Assembly (NCBI GenBank): GCA_023853785.1
Contig: JAJIRX010000899.1
Location: 1-25,448, forward strand
DNA from: Psilocybe azurescens
Taxonomy: Eukaryota; Basidiomycota; Agaricomycetes; Agaricales; Agrocybaceae
Direction: 5' to 3'
Length of the DNA stretch: 25,448 bases
Shown here one piece after another: positions 9,891 through 18,479 of this stretch (positions within the stretch are counted from its first letter, which is position 1; the number at the start of each line of letters is the position of its first letter). The notes under the pieces were generated by a model. It ran no database searches, was not told the DNA's origin, and saw only the letters and a program-made list of their open reading frames with translations. Position numbers and translations under genes: made by a program.

Positions 9891-10096
9891 CAGAGTGTGA
9901 GCTACTGAGTTCTCAGTAGACCTGTGCCAGAGCTACTAGGCTCTATGTAGATGTGCATCAGGACTACTGAGTGCTACTGGAGCTACTGGAGATCAGAGTG
10001 TGGGCTACTGAGCATCCAGTAGATCTGTGCCAGAGCTACTGGGCTCTATATAGATGTGCACCAGAACTACTGAGTGCTACTGGAGCTACTGGAGCT
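9891..10096 (+). repeat. Two tandem copies of a 103-bp CTACTGG-rich unit
   Basis: CAGAGTGTGAGCTACTGAG at 9891 and CAGAGTGTGGGCTACTGAG at 9994 begin two copies that stay parallel through GTGCCAGAGCTACT, GGCTCTATRTAGATGTGCA and GCTACTGGAGCTACTGGAG. They form the right-hand subterminal array of the surrounding element. Confidence 0.7.
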
Positions 10097-10170
10097 ACTG
10101 CAAAAGCAAAATTCTACCAGTGCTACATAGCTTAAGTGACATTCTACTGGGCAGTTTTCTTTTTCTGATG

Positions 10171-11224
10171 TACCCCAGGCCCTGCAAAATAGTGCGGGAG
10201 TGGCGGGATTTCTCCTTGGTGTAGCCCCTATGCCATCCCCTTGCCCTCAAAATATTGCTGTAGCAGTTGCCAATCACATGCTCAACAATCAAGCAGCTGG
10301 GTTGGATGATGAAGACAAAAATATTGATCCACTGCCTAGAACACCGCAGGCTACTCAGGGCATGGAAGCAATAGGTATTTTTGAATATATTCTTCATATT
10401 TCCTACTGACAAATTTTATTCTCAAGGCCGCTGTGGCATTGTTGTACCCTTTCCTGGCAATGACAAGGTCACCAGAGACATTGAGTTCCAGGTTGATATT
10501 CCCTGCCGTGATTTTTGTGACCGTATTATAGCTTCAATGAATCTGGATCCCGCAACTGCTCAGCTAGGTTGGAAGACTAGTGATGAGGGAAAGCGTGCTG
10601 CATCCCATCAACTTGACACCGACTCTGACATTGATAATGCATTCAAAACCATTCTCAGCATCCAGAACAACCCATGTAGGAGGAAGGAAATTGTTATGGA
10701 GGTTGTCCACTTGGTATGTCAGGCTTATTCTATTTCTATTATATATCACTCATTTGTTTCAGAATCCCGCAATGCCTCAAGCTCCAAAGAAGAAAATTAA
10801 TGGCAGTCGATCCACAGACTCTGCATACAGTGCTGAGCTCCGTGTCGTCAAGGAAAAGCTGCAATGTGCACATCACAGTGGACCAAATAGATGGTGCTAT
10901 GTGAGCCCTGAGAATCCGACAGAGCATGTAGCTCTTGGCCTTGAAGAAATTACTCTATGGGCACGGAAAATAGTGAGTTCTTATGTGTATATCACTGTGA
11001 ATTTTTTAAAAATTATTGGCAAGCATGATAATGATGCCGATGCAGACTGTGTTCATCCACCACATTGTCATTCTTTCGACAACCTTGTCCAAAAGGCCAA
11101 CCGGATACGTCCTGTCAATTCCAAGTCTAATGTCCCACCCATACATGTTCATATCAATAATGCACCTCTTGGGAGTCAAGCTGTCACAACATTATCTCTG
11201 GTGACTCCACTGGACCGGGCATGA
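10171..11224 (+). CDS. Four-exon gene of a basidiomycete hypothetical-protein family (5' end displaced, 3' end frameshifted)
   Basis: The exons are about 10171-10374, 10427-10713, 10763-10972 and 11024-11224. The introns (52, 49 and 51 bp) all have GT...AG and join in frame. The spliced protein contains GRCGIVVPFPGNDKVTRDIE, DIPCRDFCDRIIASMNLDP, AQLGWKTSDEGKRAASHQL, a Cys/His stretch KEKLQCAHHSGPNRWCYVSP, then HVALGLEEITLWARKIHDND and DCVHPPHCHSFDNLVQKAN. From memory, the C-x-x-H-G/S-x-x-W-CY motif followed by an LxxW-A helix belongs to a multi-copy family of uncharacterised agaricomycete proteins; I cannot name a function. The Cys/His set could bind metal. The frame stops at 11222-11224, but family-like sequence continues in another frame. 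The true start was probably at 8469, beyond the inserted element. Confidence 0.6.
10375..10426 (+). other. Spliceosomal intron 1 of the four-exon gene
   Basis: GTATTTT...CTCAAG, 52 bp, with a CTGAC branch-like motif (10405-10409). It splits codon 1/2 and restores the frame across the junction (ATA-GGC-CGC). Confidence 0.65.
10714..10762 (+). other. Spliceosomal intron 2 of the four-exon gene
   Basis: GTATGTC...GTTTCAG, 49 bp, phase 0. It joins CAC-TTG to AAT-CCC. Confidence 0.7.
10973..11023 (+). other. Spliceosomal intron 3 of the four-exon gene
   Basis: GTGAGTT...GGCAAG, 51 bp, phase 0. It joins AAA-ATA to CAT-GAT. Confidence 0.65.
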
Positions 11225-11480
11225 AACACACCCATTCTACTTTCTTGGTGATACAAGTGACAGCGATGAAGAGTCACTTCCTCTGGCTGATGTTCTACAA
11301 GATCTCAACTGAAAGTACCCTCAACTCAATCTACCAAAATATTTGCCTCTTCTCAATCATCAGAAGATTGTCTATGCAGAGACCATTTTGGAGCTTGAGA
11401 AGGACTACTTAGTTGCACTAGGAATCCCTGAAGGAGCAGCTCAACCGTTGGTGAAAGGGGTTGAAAAAAGATTATTTTAG
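11225..11480 (+). pseudogene. Frameshifted C-terminal domain of the four-exon gene
   Basis: From about 11223 a different frame reads HETHPFYFLGDTSDSDEESL, PLADVLQDLN, an in-frame TGA, then KYPQLNLPKYLPLLNHQ, VYAETILELEKDYLVALGIP and EGAAQPLVKGVEKRLF, ending at TAG 11478-11480. The (Y)P-x-L-x-LPxY ... LGIPEGAA pattern looks like a small helical, SAM-like bundle. From memory it closes the members of this family. One frameshift near 11215 and one stop separate it from the upstream exons, so the full-length protein is not made. Confidence 0.5.
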
Positions 11481-11582
11481 GGGCAAAGAAAAGGAGAGGA
11501 AGAAGGCCCGCCTCTATCAAAAAGAACAAAGTGTTGAAATATAGTAGGTGCTATGTAGTATTATATCTCTTTCTTTATTGTA

Positions 11583-12290
11583 CATACCCGCAGTCTCTGT
11601 ACCATCCAGCAATGTTTTTGGTGTTATCGAATTAAAAACTGCTTCCCAAAGTATCGCATATGGGTCACAGCTTTCTTCACCTGTCAGTTCCCAAGTACGT
11701 AGTCATTATTTCAGCGAAGCCATGCTTTTATTCCAGAGAAGCCCTCTTCAATAAGGTTGAAGTCAGGTGAGTAAGGAGGTAGATAGCGAAGATGCATGCC
11801 TCGACCTTCAATCAGTGCACGTAGGTCATCAAAATGGTGTGCGCTGGCATTGTCAAGAACAAGAACAGAATTTTGCTGAGGGTACGGATTCATTTGGTCC
11901 AGCAATACCTCAACATACAAGCGAAACTCATCCGCTGTCCACGACGTTGTGAGAATGTCAATGTGGAGAATTCCGTTGAGCGAGATTGCAGGAAGAATTG
12001 AGTATTGTTGACCTTGAACAAAGTAATCATGGCACCTTGCACGTTTACCCAGTGGTGCCCATCCCATGCTCCGCCGACTGGTCATTCTATTGCAGGCAGA
12101 CTCGTCCAAGAAAACGAGAGTTTCTGGTGGGTAGTTTTCCCCAATATCAATCTGATACTGTGATCTCTGCTCTTTATTTTGCTCTCGGGCAGGTCATGTA
12201 ATTTTGTCTAAATGACAATTTGAATGGCGCTGCACACAGACAGGAGTAATGGAGGACACACAGATAGTGGTTCGCCGAGCAGGGGAAAGA
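11583..12290 (-). pseudogene. DDE transposase pseudogene, Tc1/mariner (IS630) superfamily
   Basis: The clearest part (12109-11711) reads DESACNRMTSRRSMGWAPLG, HDYFVQGQQYSILPAISLNG, VLVLDNASAHHFDDL and YLPPYSPDFNLIEEGF. The catalytic triad is visible as D in VFLDESAC, D in LVLDNASAHH and E in NLIEEG (spacing about 35), as expected for the DDE_3 type. Upstream, in the same frame, REQNKEQRSQYQIDIGENYP precedes it, separated from SNCHLDKIT by a TGA. Downstream, after a TGA where family members have Arg and a frameshift, come ELTGEESCDPYAILWEAVF and CGYV to about 11583. The N-terminal DNA-binding domain is missing, and no terminal repeats were found. The enzyme is dead. Confidence 0.8.
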
Positions 12291-12471
12291 AGGAGCCGAG
12301 GAACTTGGTGTATGCTACAGAATGGTGAAACTATTTTAAGCTGCCGTCAAAAGTTCGAAATTATATTCTAGCGGCTAGCTAGTAAGTAACCACCGTCACC
12401 GCCCTTTCAATGCAAATTGATTTTATCCCGAGTTTTCGATCAACTGCCGTTGTCCTCACGTGGCACCAAAA

Positions 12472-12557
12472 GTGACATAAAAACTCAATTATGTTCTACA
12501 TCATAGAGTATAGTTTGGCAGTTCCTGGATTCGAATCCTCAGCTCAATCACCTTTTT
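12472..12557 (+). pseudogene. tRNA-like remnant with B box and T-run
   Basis: GGATTCGAATCC (12527-12538) matches the RNA polymerase III B box. It is followed by a tRNA-3'-end-like CTCAATCACC and then five T residues (12553-12557), a pol III terminator. Upstream, GTGAC at 12472 could pair weakly with the 3' TCAC, giving a molecule of about 80 nt, but the D and T stems do not form properly. It is most likely a decayed tRNA gene or a tRNA-derived repeat. Confidence 0.35.
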
Positions 12558-13490
12558 CCACTGTTACAGTAACCACGGCGGAGATTTAAGGTTTTGGAAC
12601 TCAATAATTCCAAAGAGAGAAATAACTATTCTAAATAACATATTGGGTAGCTGTAGTGCATTGTAAATTAGTACATGCAAGATTCCAGCAGAATGATTAC
12701 TATCGCCTCGATGTAATGTCGTGGTATTCTGATAAGACCGCCGTGAGGAGAGTATCGTAAGAAACATGTTAGAACTACAGTCGAATTTGCAATAATCCAC
12801 ACAAGTGGTACCCATATCTCCTTATACCCCATAGGTTTTTCGATCCATGGACTTCATTTGCAGGGAAATGCAACCCATTATCCATGATTCTGATAATTTT
12901 GCAATTGCCGAACCTATTTTTAGCCTGTCTTCGTCAGCCCATTCCCTGGACTGTTAACCGACGGCGACAGGTATGAGTTATGAAAAGTTCGACTGTACAT
13001 AGGCGCACCATTAACCATGTATATCGGCGTAATCATTGAGACGGAGCCAGCTTTAGATTTGGCATCATCCTGCTCCTTGCGTCCTTACAAACGTGCAACG
13101 GCAAACTCACACTCGTATTCCCCTTCCTTACACTATTCTTATTCCAAACAGGCCTACTCAGGCGTCCTCGGTTTTCCCACTTCTAAATACTTCCTCCTCT
13201 CCTCCACGTTTGGCTCTTCAGGTTTATGACAGGCCAAACTTGTCCCGTCCGGGTGACTGATTAGTACTTCAGCAAGAATGAGCGTTCTCTCTTGGCCCGT
13301 GCTCTCTGCTTTTCTTGATCCAAACTCCCACTCCTGCTACTCTTTACCTCCTCTCCATCCTGTTTCCCCACTTCTAGCTCTCCCATGTGCCCCTTCCTCC
13401 ATGTCTCTCTAACCCTCAATGTTCAACACATTCACCACCTCTGCCTCTCCTCGCACTTCACTACAATTATCCCTCTCAACTTCCAGGCTA
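12558..13490. other. No supported feature
   Basis: Open frames here are short and overlap on both strands without recognisable motifs. The part from 13090 to 13480 is pyrimidine-rich on the plus strand. Confidence 0.4.
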
Positions 13491-13492
13491 GC

Positions 13493-13672
13493 TGTTGGCG
13501 GTGGAAGTCAAAAAGGTCGGTGTGGGTGCAGAGGATAATATGGAAGTCGACGACGGAGATGGTAGTGGTGGTGATGATATAGACGACGGAAGATATGTGG
13601 ATGCCATTCATAGAGTAGATGGTGGTATAGAAACAGGGTATGAGATGGGTGCTGTAAGGCTCCCAGAAAGGT
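13493..13672 (+). other. Possible acidic exon fragment
   Basis: A 60-codon open frame without a clear start reads AVEVKKVGVGAEDNMEVDDG then GSGGDDIDDGRYVDAIHRVD and ends VRLPER before TGA. It follows a pyrimidine-rich tract ending CAACTTCCAG, which could be a 3' splice site. The composition is protein-like, but I see no partner exon. Confidence 0.2.
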
Positions 13673-15667
13673 GACAATTGCCCGAGTTCGCGGAGATACA
13701 CGATCCGCTATAACCCCGTAGCAGCGTGTTTGGGGCGATAAACAAGTAGATGAGGAATGTTAATATATAAGGGAGAAGATTTTCTGGCTACATGCAAAAA
13801 GGACGCTTAAACATCAATTAAAAGTAGAAAGAAAAAGACAGAAAACATGCCAAGGCTCCTCGAGGTGTATAGCAAATCTTGCTCATCTCACTGGTCAAGC
13901 TACCAGATCTACTCCCTTGGGGCTCTACACACTGTGGAGGGTGTCGAGCAGAGGGACACCCCGCTGGTGCCGCTGACCGCCATTGGATGATGCGTTGGAT
14001 GATGTTGAGGTGGAAAATTGTTTCATGCATCTTCATCTACAATATCCATTCCAGAAGTCCTGCAATAGGTGGGCAGTGTATAGAGTATTTCACAGTAAGA
14101 AAAATGCAATGTTAATTAGAGATTGAAGATGGATCTATTTAGGGAAGAGGGAGAGATGTACAACTATATTTTACCATCGTTTGTGAGCTCACACCGCCCC
14201 AAATCATGACTCCTTTTCCTAAACCTCTCTGCATCGACATATTTACCACAAAAACAAAGCATAGATTAGCGTAAATAGGTGGGAGGTTTAAAAAAGCTCT
14301 GCCAGCGACAATAGATGAATATTGAATGATGGCGTGGAGCATAGTCGGGGACCAAGAGTCTGAGATTGAAGCACAAATTGATTGTGGTCAAGCTCCGGCT
14401 TGAATACAAGCCAGCTCAGTGTCAATCCGCGATCGTCTATCTAGTTATCAAGTCTTGGCACTTCGCGACAATCGTAGCTAAGCTCCATGTCTCTGAAGTT
14501 AAAAATCAGCTCAATCAACTTAATAAGTGTAGTATCTTCATTGATTCTTCGTCAAGCGGGGTCGGTACGCTGTCTCATGCACGTTCTTGTTAGATTGTAC
14601 TTGAGATCGCACAGGCTTTCTGTGGCCCAGAGAAGCAGGAAAGAGTCTTCGAAGTGTCCATAATTTTTTGTGATAACAATTCACGGTTTTGAGTACAAAA
14701 TATGCTCCTCCACGTGCACATTTGGAGGAAAAATGAACCATACTTCCATATCATCATCCATTTCCCTTCATCCTGAGTTCTTGAGGTTCTATTTGAGATA
14801 ATTCGACTTTAAGACAAGTATCTGTTCTGCCATGTGTAACAACTTGCGGTATACCCCGGAGTACTGATCGTGAACTAAAGAAACCGATGTCCTCCTATTC
14901 ACCCCGTGAGTGGATACGCACAAGGAGCTTTGTATCATATGTATCATATTCCTCCATCGTGTTCAGATAAATCGGATGGTCTCTTAATCCATCACATGCA
15001 TACTTATAACCCTTGTCCTATTGATTTAGGCTTCTGCAGACTCCAGAACGTCATACTAAAAGCAAACAGTCCCCTCATAATTAATTCGATTACTACCTTC
15101 CCTATCAGGCCAGACATCTGTCCGTTGAATCGTGAACGTCTTCTCTTGTCACGCTTTCTGTTCGAACCTGGACCGGTGTCTCCAACAATTTGAATGTTGT
15201 CGTTTGTTCGGATCACCCTCCACTTAAATTAAATTGAGTCGAGCAATGAGTGGCGATTTTAAATGTCCATTGCTTAATTAAGGGCTGGGAGAACGAGCGT
15301 GTCTGGCCTCTGCGGGGCGGATATTACTCCTAGGATCCAGGCAGGTAAGCATGCCCAGTGTTTTTTTTTCGGAAAGAAGACCAGTATGTACTATGCACAC
15401 ACAGATTACAATTGCACACGCCCAATATACTGGAGTAGCTGTCAACTGATTGCGCTCTGGCTCTCGCTTTTGCTCGTAAATTCATTACAATGTACGCTAC
15501 ACTGGTCTACATTAGGTGCCTGCTGAGATTAATTGGACAGACGGTCATCTAAACATAGAACACTCTGAGAACGATATCTTAAACCAAAGCATGACATAAG
15601 AGGGAATTTTCCCCAAGTATCATGTCAACGATATCTATACACCTCTGCCCTTAAACCTAATATAAAC
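13673..15667. other. About 2 kb with no supported gene
   Basis: Only short open frames on both strands, none with family motifs I can stand behind. A nine-T run (15360-15368) and several AT-rich segments are present. No direct or inverted repeat of note was seen. Confidence 0.4.
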
Positions 15668-15979
15668 TCAACCTTTGCTCATCCATACATCGCCCTTTTT
15701 CACCAGTACCTCGTATGCGCTTTGGACGGGGCGGGGTGCATGCTGCCCACGAGGGTGTCGCTCTGTTGATCTTACAGGAGAGTCTAGCGAGCGATACGAA
15801 GTGGGATATGTTGCTATCTGGTTTGTGTTTATTTGCACGTGATTTGAGTAAGCACGGGAGGGGAGGGGGGTAAGAGGGGAGTGAGAGGAATGAGAGAAGA
15901 AAGGGAGAGTTAGTAAGAAATGGCAGAAAAAGAGGAGGAGGAGTAACACATGTGCATCTACGAACACCATACTCGCCAT
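15668..15979 (-). CDS. Weak candidate small secreted or membrane protein
   Basis: The 103-codon frame starts MASMVFVDAHVLLLLLFFCH, a strong hydrophobic stretch (about residues 10-27) that could be a signal peptide or anchor. It continues with a Ser/Pro-rich linker and ends KKGDVWMSKG. The hydrophobic run is a consequence of a purine-rich tract on the plus strand (15855-15945), so it may be a composition artefact. No homology is recognised. Confidence 0.2.
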   Translation of the reverse strand: MASMVFVDAHVLLLLLFFCHFLLTLPFFSHSSHSPLTPLPSRAYSNHVQINTNQIATYPTSYRSLDSPVRSTERHPRGQHAPRPVQSAYEVLVKKGDVWMSKG

Positions 15980-16135
15980 TACAGTTATGATTCTGTATTT
16001 AGTCTATATGTGTAGCGATATGGACGCTGTCATGTATGTCTCTACTCTATGTAGCCACGTAGACTAGCCGTGCGTGAATGGCACAGAGTCACCAAAGAAC
16101 CGTCCGTGGCAGCTGCAATTTTGTGTCTTGAGCTA

Positions 16136-16144
16136 GGAATACTG
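16136..16144 (+). repeat. Left target-site duplication of the 16145-18470 transposon
   Basis: GGAATACTG directly precedes the left terminal repeat and recurs directly after the right one at 18471-18479. Confidence 0.65.
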
Positions 16145-16165
16145 TGTACTTTACAGTGCCCCCAT

Positions 16166-16485
16166 ATTCCGTTGGACTCCAATGGACTTTCACCGGACCC
16201 AGCCAATTCCAATGGACAGTCCATTGGACGTCCAACGGATTCCATTGGACTTGACAAAATTCGGTACCAGTCCAGTCAGAGTCCGGCCAAATTCGGTCAA
16301 AGTCCGGTCAAGTCACTTCAAGACAGAAAACAGGCGGACTGGCCGGACTGTCCAGTCCATTGGACTTCCGTTGGACTTCCAGTGGACTTCCACTGGACTC
16401 TCAGCACTTAATTAGACCAGATCCAAGAGTGCTCTGTCCAGTGGAGTCCAGTGGATGTCCAGTGGATGTCCAGTGGACTGTCGCT
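16166..16485 (+). repeat. Left subterminal array of TCCAnTGGA palindromes
   Basis: At least twelve copies of TCCATTGGA, TCCAGTGGA, TCCACTGGA or a half site (GTTGGACTTCC) occur in about 320 bp, mixed with GTCCGGTC/GGCCGGAC words around 16270-16350. TCCAnTGGA is itself a palindrome around one base. This is the kind of array in which transposase binding sites are often found. Confidence 0.75.
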
Positions 16486-16580
16486 GGTTTAATTGCAGAC
16501 TTGGGAGGGGGAGTTAGGGACAGTAGCAGTGTTCTTGGAAGCTTTGGGAGCCATATTAAGGAAGCTAGGTCACTAGAATA

Positions 16581-16803
16581 ATACTTCAATCTTATCTTTA
16601 ATTCATGTAACAATGTAATATAATATATTGTAAACTATATACTACATTATTATCTGACTTTGTGAATTTCACTAAGTCCAACTTTAAATTCACATGGAAT
16701 GGAATCCAATTGGATTCCAACTGGAATACTTTAATCTTAGCTTAAATTTATGTGACAATGTAATATAATATATTAAAAACTATATACTACATGATTATAT
16801 ACA
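16581..16803 (+). repeat. Direct repeat pair, 145 bp apart
   Basis: Bases 16581-16658 and 16726-16803 share ATACTTYAATCTTA, then ACAATGTAATATAATATATT and AACTATATACTACAT. The spacer includes a further palindrome, GGAATCCAATTGGATTCC, near 16701-16718. Confidence 0.75.
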
Positions 16804-17099
16804 GGTAAAAATAAAATAAAAACATAATAAAAAGAAACAAAAAAAAAAACAGAAAGAAAGAACGGAAAAAGGGGGCGCAGGGTACATTGGTGGTGTCGTC
16901 GTCTGCGTTATCGACGTTGTGGTCAGCCGTACCCGTCGTTGTATGCGTCGGTGTCGCCATCGGGTGTTGTCGTCGGCCGTACCTGCCGTGGTACGCGTCA
17001 GGTATTGTCGTCGGTGTCGTCCATACGTGTCGTGGTACGTGTCGCTGTTGTCCGTCACGTGTCGTGGTACGTCGCTGCTGTCGTCAGCGTGTTGTGGTC

Positions 17100-17900
17100 G
17101 TCCTGTCGTCCTCGTCCCCGCTGCTGTACTCGTCCTGCCGCCGAGCTCGCCCCCTCGCTGTCGTCCTGCGCCCTCGCCGTCGTCCTTGTCCCCGCTGCTG
17201 TACTCGCCCTCGCCGCTGTACTCGCCGCTGTACTTCGCCCTCGCCATCGTCCTCGTCCCCGCCGCTGTACTTCGCCCTCGCCGCCGATACTCGCCCTCGC
17301 TGTCGTCCTCGCCCTCGCTGTCGTCCTCGTCCCCGCTGCTGTACTCGCCCTCGCCGCCGATTACTCGCCCCTCGCTGTCGTCCTCGTCCCCGCTGTTGTA
17401 CTCGCCCTCGCCGCTGTACTCGCCCCGCTGTCGTCCTCGTGTCCCGCTGTCGTTCTCGTCCCGCGCTGTACTGCCCGCCGTACTCGTCTTCGCCCGCCGT
17501 ACTCACCCTCGCCGTCGTTCTCTGCCGTACTCCCGCCCTGCCGTCGTTGCTCTCGCCGTACTCGCCCTCGCCGTCGCTCCTTGCTCTCGCATTTCGCCCT
17601 CGCCGTCGTTCTTGCTCTCGCCGCCGTCCTCGCCGTCGTCCTGGTCCACGCCGGTGTCTTGGTCCTCACTGTCGTGGTCGTGGTCCTAGCCGTCGTCCTA
17701 GCCGTCGTCCTCGCGGTCCCTCGCGGTCTCGCCCTCGCCCTCGCGGTCCTCGTCGTGGTCCTCGTCCGCGTCCTCGTCCACGTCCTCGTTGTCGCTGTCG
17801 CAGTCGTCCTCGTCCTTGTCGGTGTGGCCGCCGTGGTCGTTTCTCGTCCTCTGTCGCGTCGGGTTGGCTCTCGCCTGGCTCCGACCGACGAGGCGGTGGT
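17100..17900. repeat. GC-rich minisatellite of CTCGCC/GTCGTCCTC words
   Basis: The plus strand repeats CTCGCCCTCGCCGTCGTC and CTGTACTCGCC with a loose 12-bp and 6-bp period. This keeps several frames open on both strands for 140-420 codons. On the minus strand one frame reads runs such as GEYSGEGEYSSGD and another Arg/Thr runs. Such parallel open frames are expected from low complexity and do not show a gene. An expanded codon repeat from a once-coding D/E/G-rich segment is possible. Confidence 0.6.
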
Positions 17901-18055
17901 GGTGGTGGAAGGAAAAAGGGTTGGGGTCGGAATCAACAACGGACCGACGTGGCATCAATATGTCACGTGCGCGTTGTTGCTTGTCCCGTGCCGAGCAGTG
18001 CCGAGAATTTCGGCGGCATCGCTATGTATTTAACTAATTTTATTATTTTTCATAA

Positions 18056-18137
18056 GCCTTTGTGGCTCAGTTGGTTTATCCTGCTTGCGTCCGGCATTCT
18101 CCGATGCCCGAGTTCAATTCTCGCTAGTGTCTTTTTT
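18056..18137 (+). ncRNA. tRNA-like sequence with A box, B box and T-run terminator
   Basis: TGGCTCAGTTGG (18063-18074) matches the pol III A box, GAGTTCAATTCTC (18110-18122) matches the B box, and six T residues (18132-18137) could end transcription. A CGAG/CTCG stem with a seven-base loop forms a T arm, and GGCAT/ATGCC just before it forms a hairpin like a long variable arm. The acceptor stem does not pair and no clear anticodon arm forms, so it is not a working tRNA. It looks like a tRNA-derived sequence carried inside the transposon. Confidence 0.45.
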
Positions 18138-18164
18138 CTATACTAGTATAAATTATAATAAAAG

Positions 18165-18440
18165 GACATCCGTTGGACTTCCATTGGAATTCTGTTGGAC
18201 TTGTCCGCTGGAATTCCAATGGTCATGTCCGGTGGGATTCCAATGGACTTCCATTGGACTTCCGTTAGTCCTGTCCGGTCATTTCCAGTGGACAGTCCGC
18301 CCGGACAGTCCGTTGGACTTGTAGTCCGGTCGGACTTTCACCGAATCTCACCGGAATCTCACCGGAAAATTTCAGCAGTCCTAGACCAGAAAAATTGTCA
18401 TTCTGAATATAGAAAGTCCGACGGAGTCCGACCGGAGTCC
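18165..18440 (+). repeat. Right subterminal array of TCCAnTGGA palindromes
   Basis: GTTGGACTTCCATTGGA, ATTCCAATGG, TTCCAGTGGACAGTCC and related words recur through 18165-18320, followed by GTCCGGTCGGAC and GTCCGACCGGAGTCC to 18440. It mirrors the left array and ends 10 bp inside the right terminal repeat. Confidence 0.75.
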
Positions 18441-18470
18441 GACCAAAAATGGGGGCTGTGTAAAGACCTC

Positions 18471-18479
18471 GGAATACTG
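18471..18479 (+). repeat. Right target-site duplication of the 16145-18470 transposon
   Basis: GGAATACTG, identical to 16136-16144. Confidence 0.65.

Larger units (their letters stand above)
8507..10170. mobile_element. 1.66-kb element with inverted ends and CTACTGG arrays, inserted at TA
   Basis: The left end reads CATCAGGAAAAAAATATACC and the right end, reverse complemented, reads CATCAGAAAAAGAAAACTGC. TA lies directly outside on both sides (8505-8506 and 10171-10172). Inside each end is an array of the same short word in opposite orientation: CCAGTAG/GTAGC-rich at about 8525-8720 and CTACTGGAGC-rich at about 9800-10150. Both subterminal parts contain a GCTATGTAGC-like palindrome. The middle (8750-9780) is AT-rich with no transposase frame. 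It is therefore a non-autonomous DNA element, or a pair of nested ones. The TA borders resemble Tc1/mariner, but the CATCAG end does not match a family I know. Confidence 0.5.
16145..18470. mobile_element. 2.3-kb DNA transposon with TIRs, 9-bp target duplication and palindromic subterminal arrays
   Basis: The left end, TGTACTTTACAGTGCCCCCA, and the reverse complement of the right end, GAGGTCTTTACACAGCCCCC, form imperfect terminal inverted repeats sharing CTTTACA and GCCCCCA. GGAATACTG flanks both sides. Dense arrays of TCCATTGGA/TCCAGTGGA (plus GTCCGGYC words) follow inside each end, at 16166-16485 and 18165-18440. The middle holds AT-rich direct repeats (16581-16803), a GC-rich minisatellite (about 17100-17900) and a tRNA-like sequence (18056-18137). 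No transposase is recognised, so it is non-autonomous. A 9-bp duplication suggests a Mutator-like mover, and 8 bp plus a chance match would suggest hAT or Zisupton-like; I cannot choose. Confidence 0.7.

Noticed and set aside
14139..14342. GKGVMIWGGVSS on the minus strand, resembling the VMVWGG motif of Tc1 transposases
   Set aside because: No catalytic or flanking transposase motif could be read on either side, so a short chance match is more likely.
16887..18146. 419-codon plus-strand open frame and overlapping frames of 256 and 364 codons
   Set aside because: They run through a low-complexity CTCGCC/GTCGTC minisatellite that lacks stop codons in most frames. The predicted proteins are Arg/Pro/Ser or Val/Leu runs without domains.
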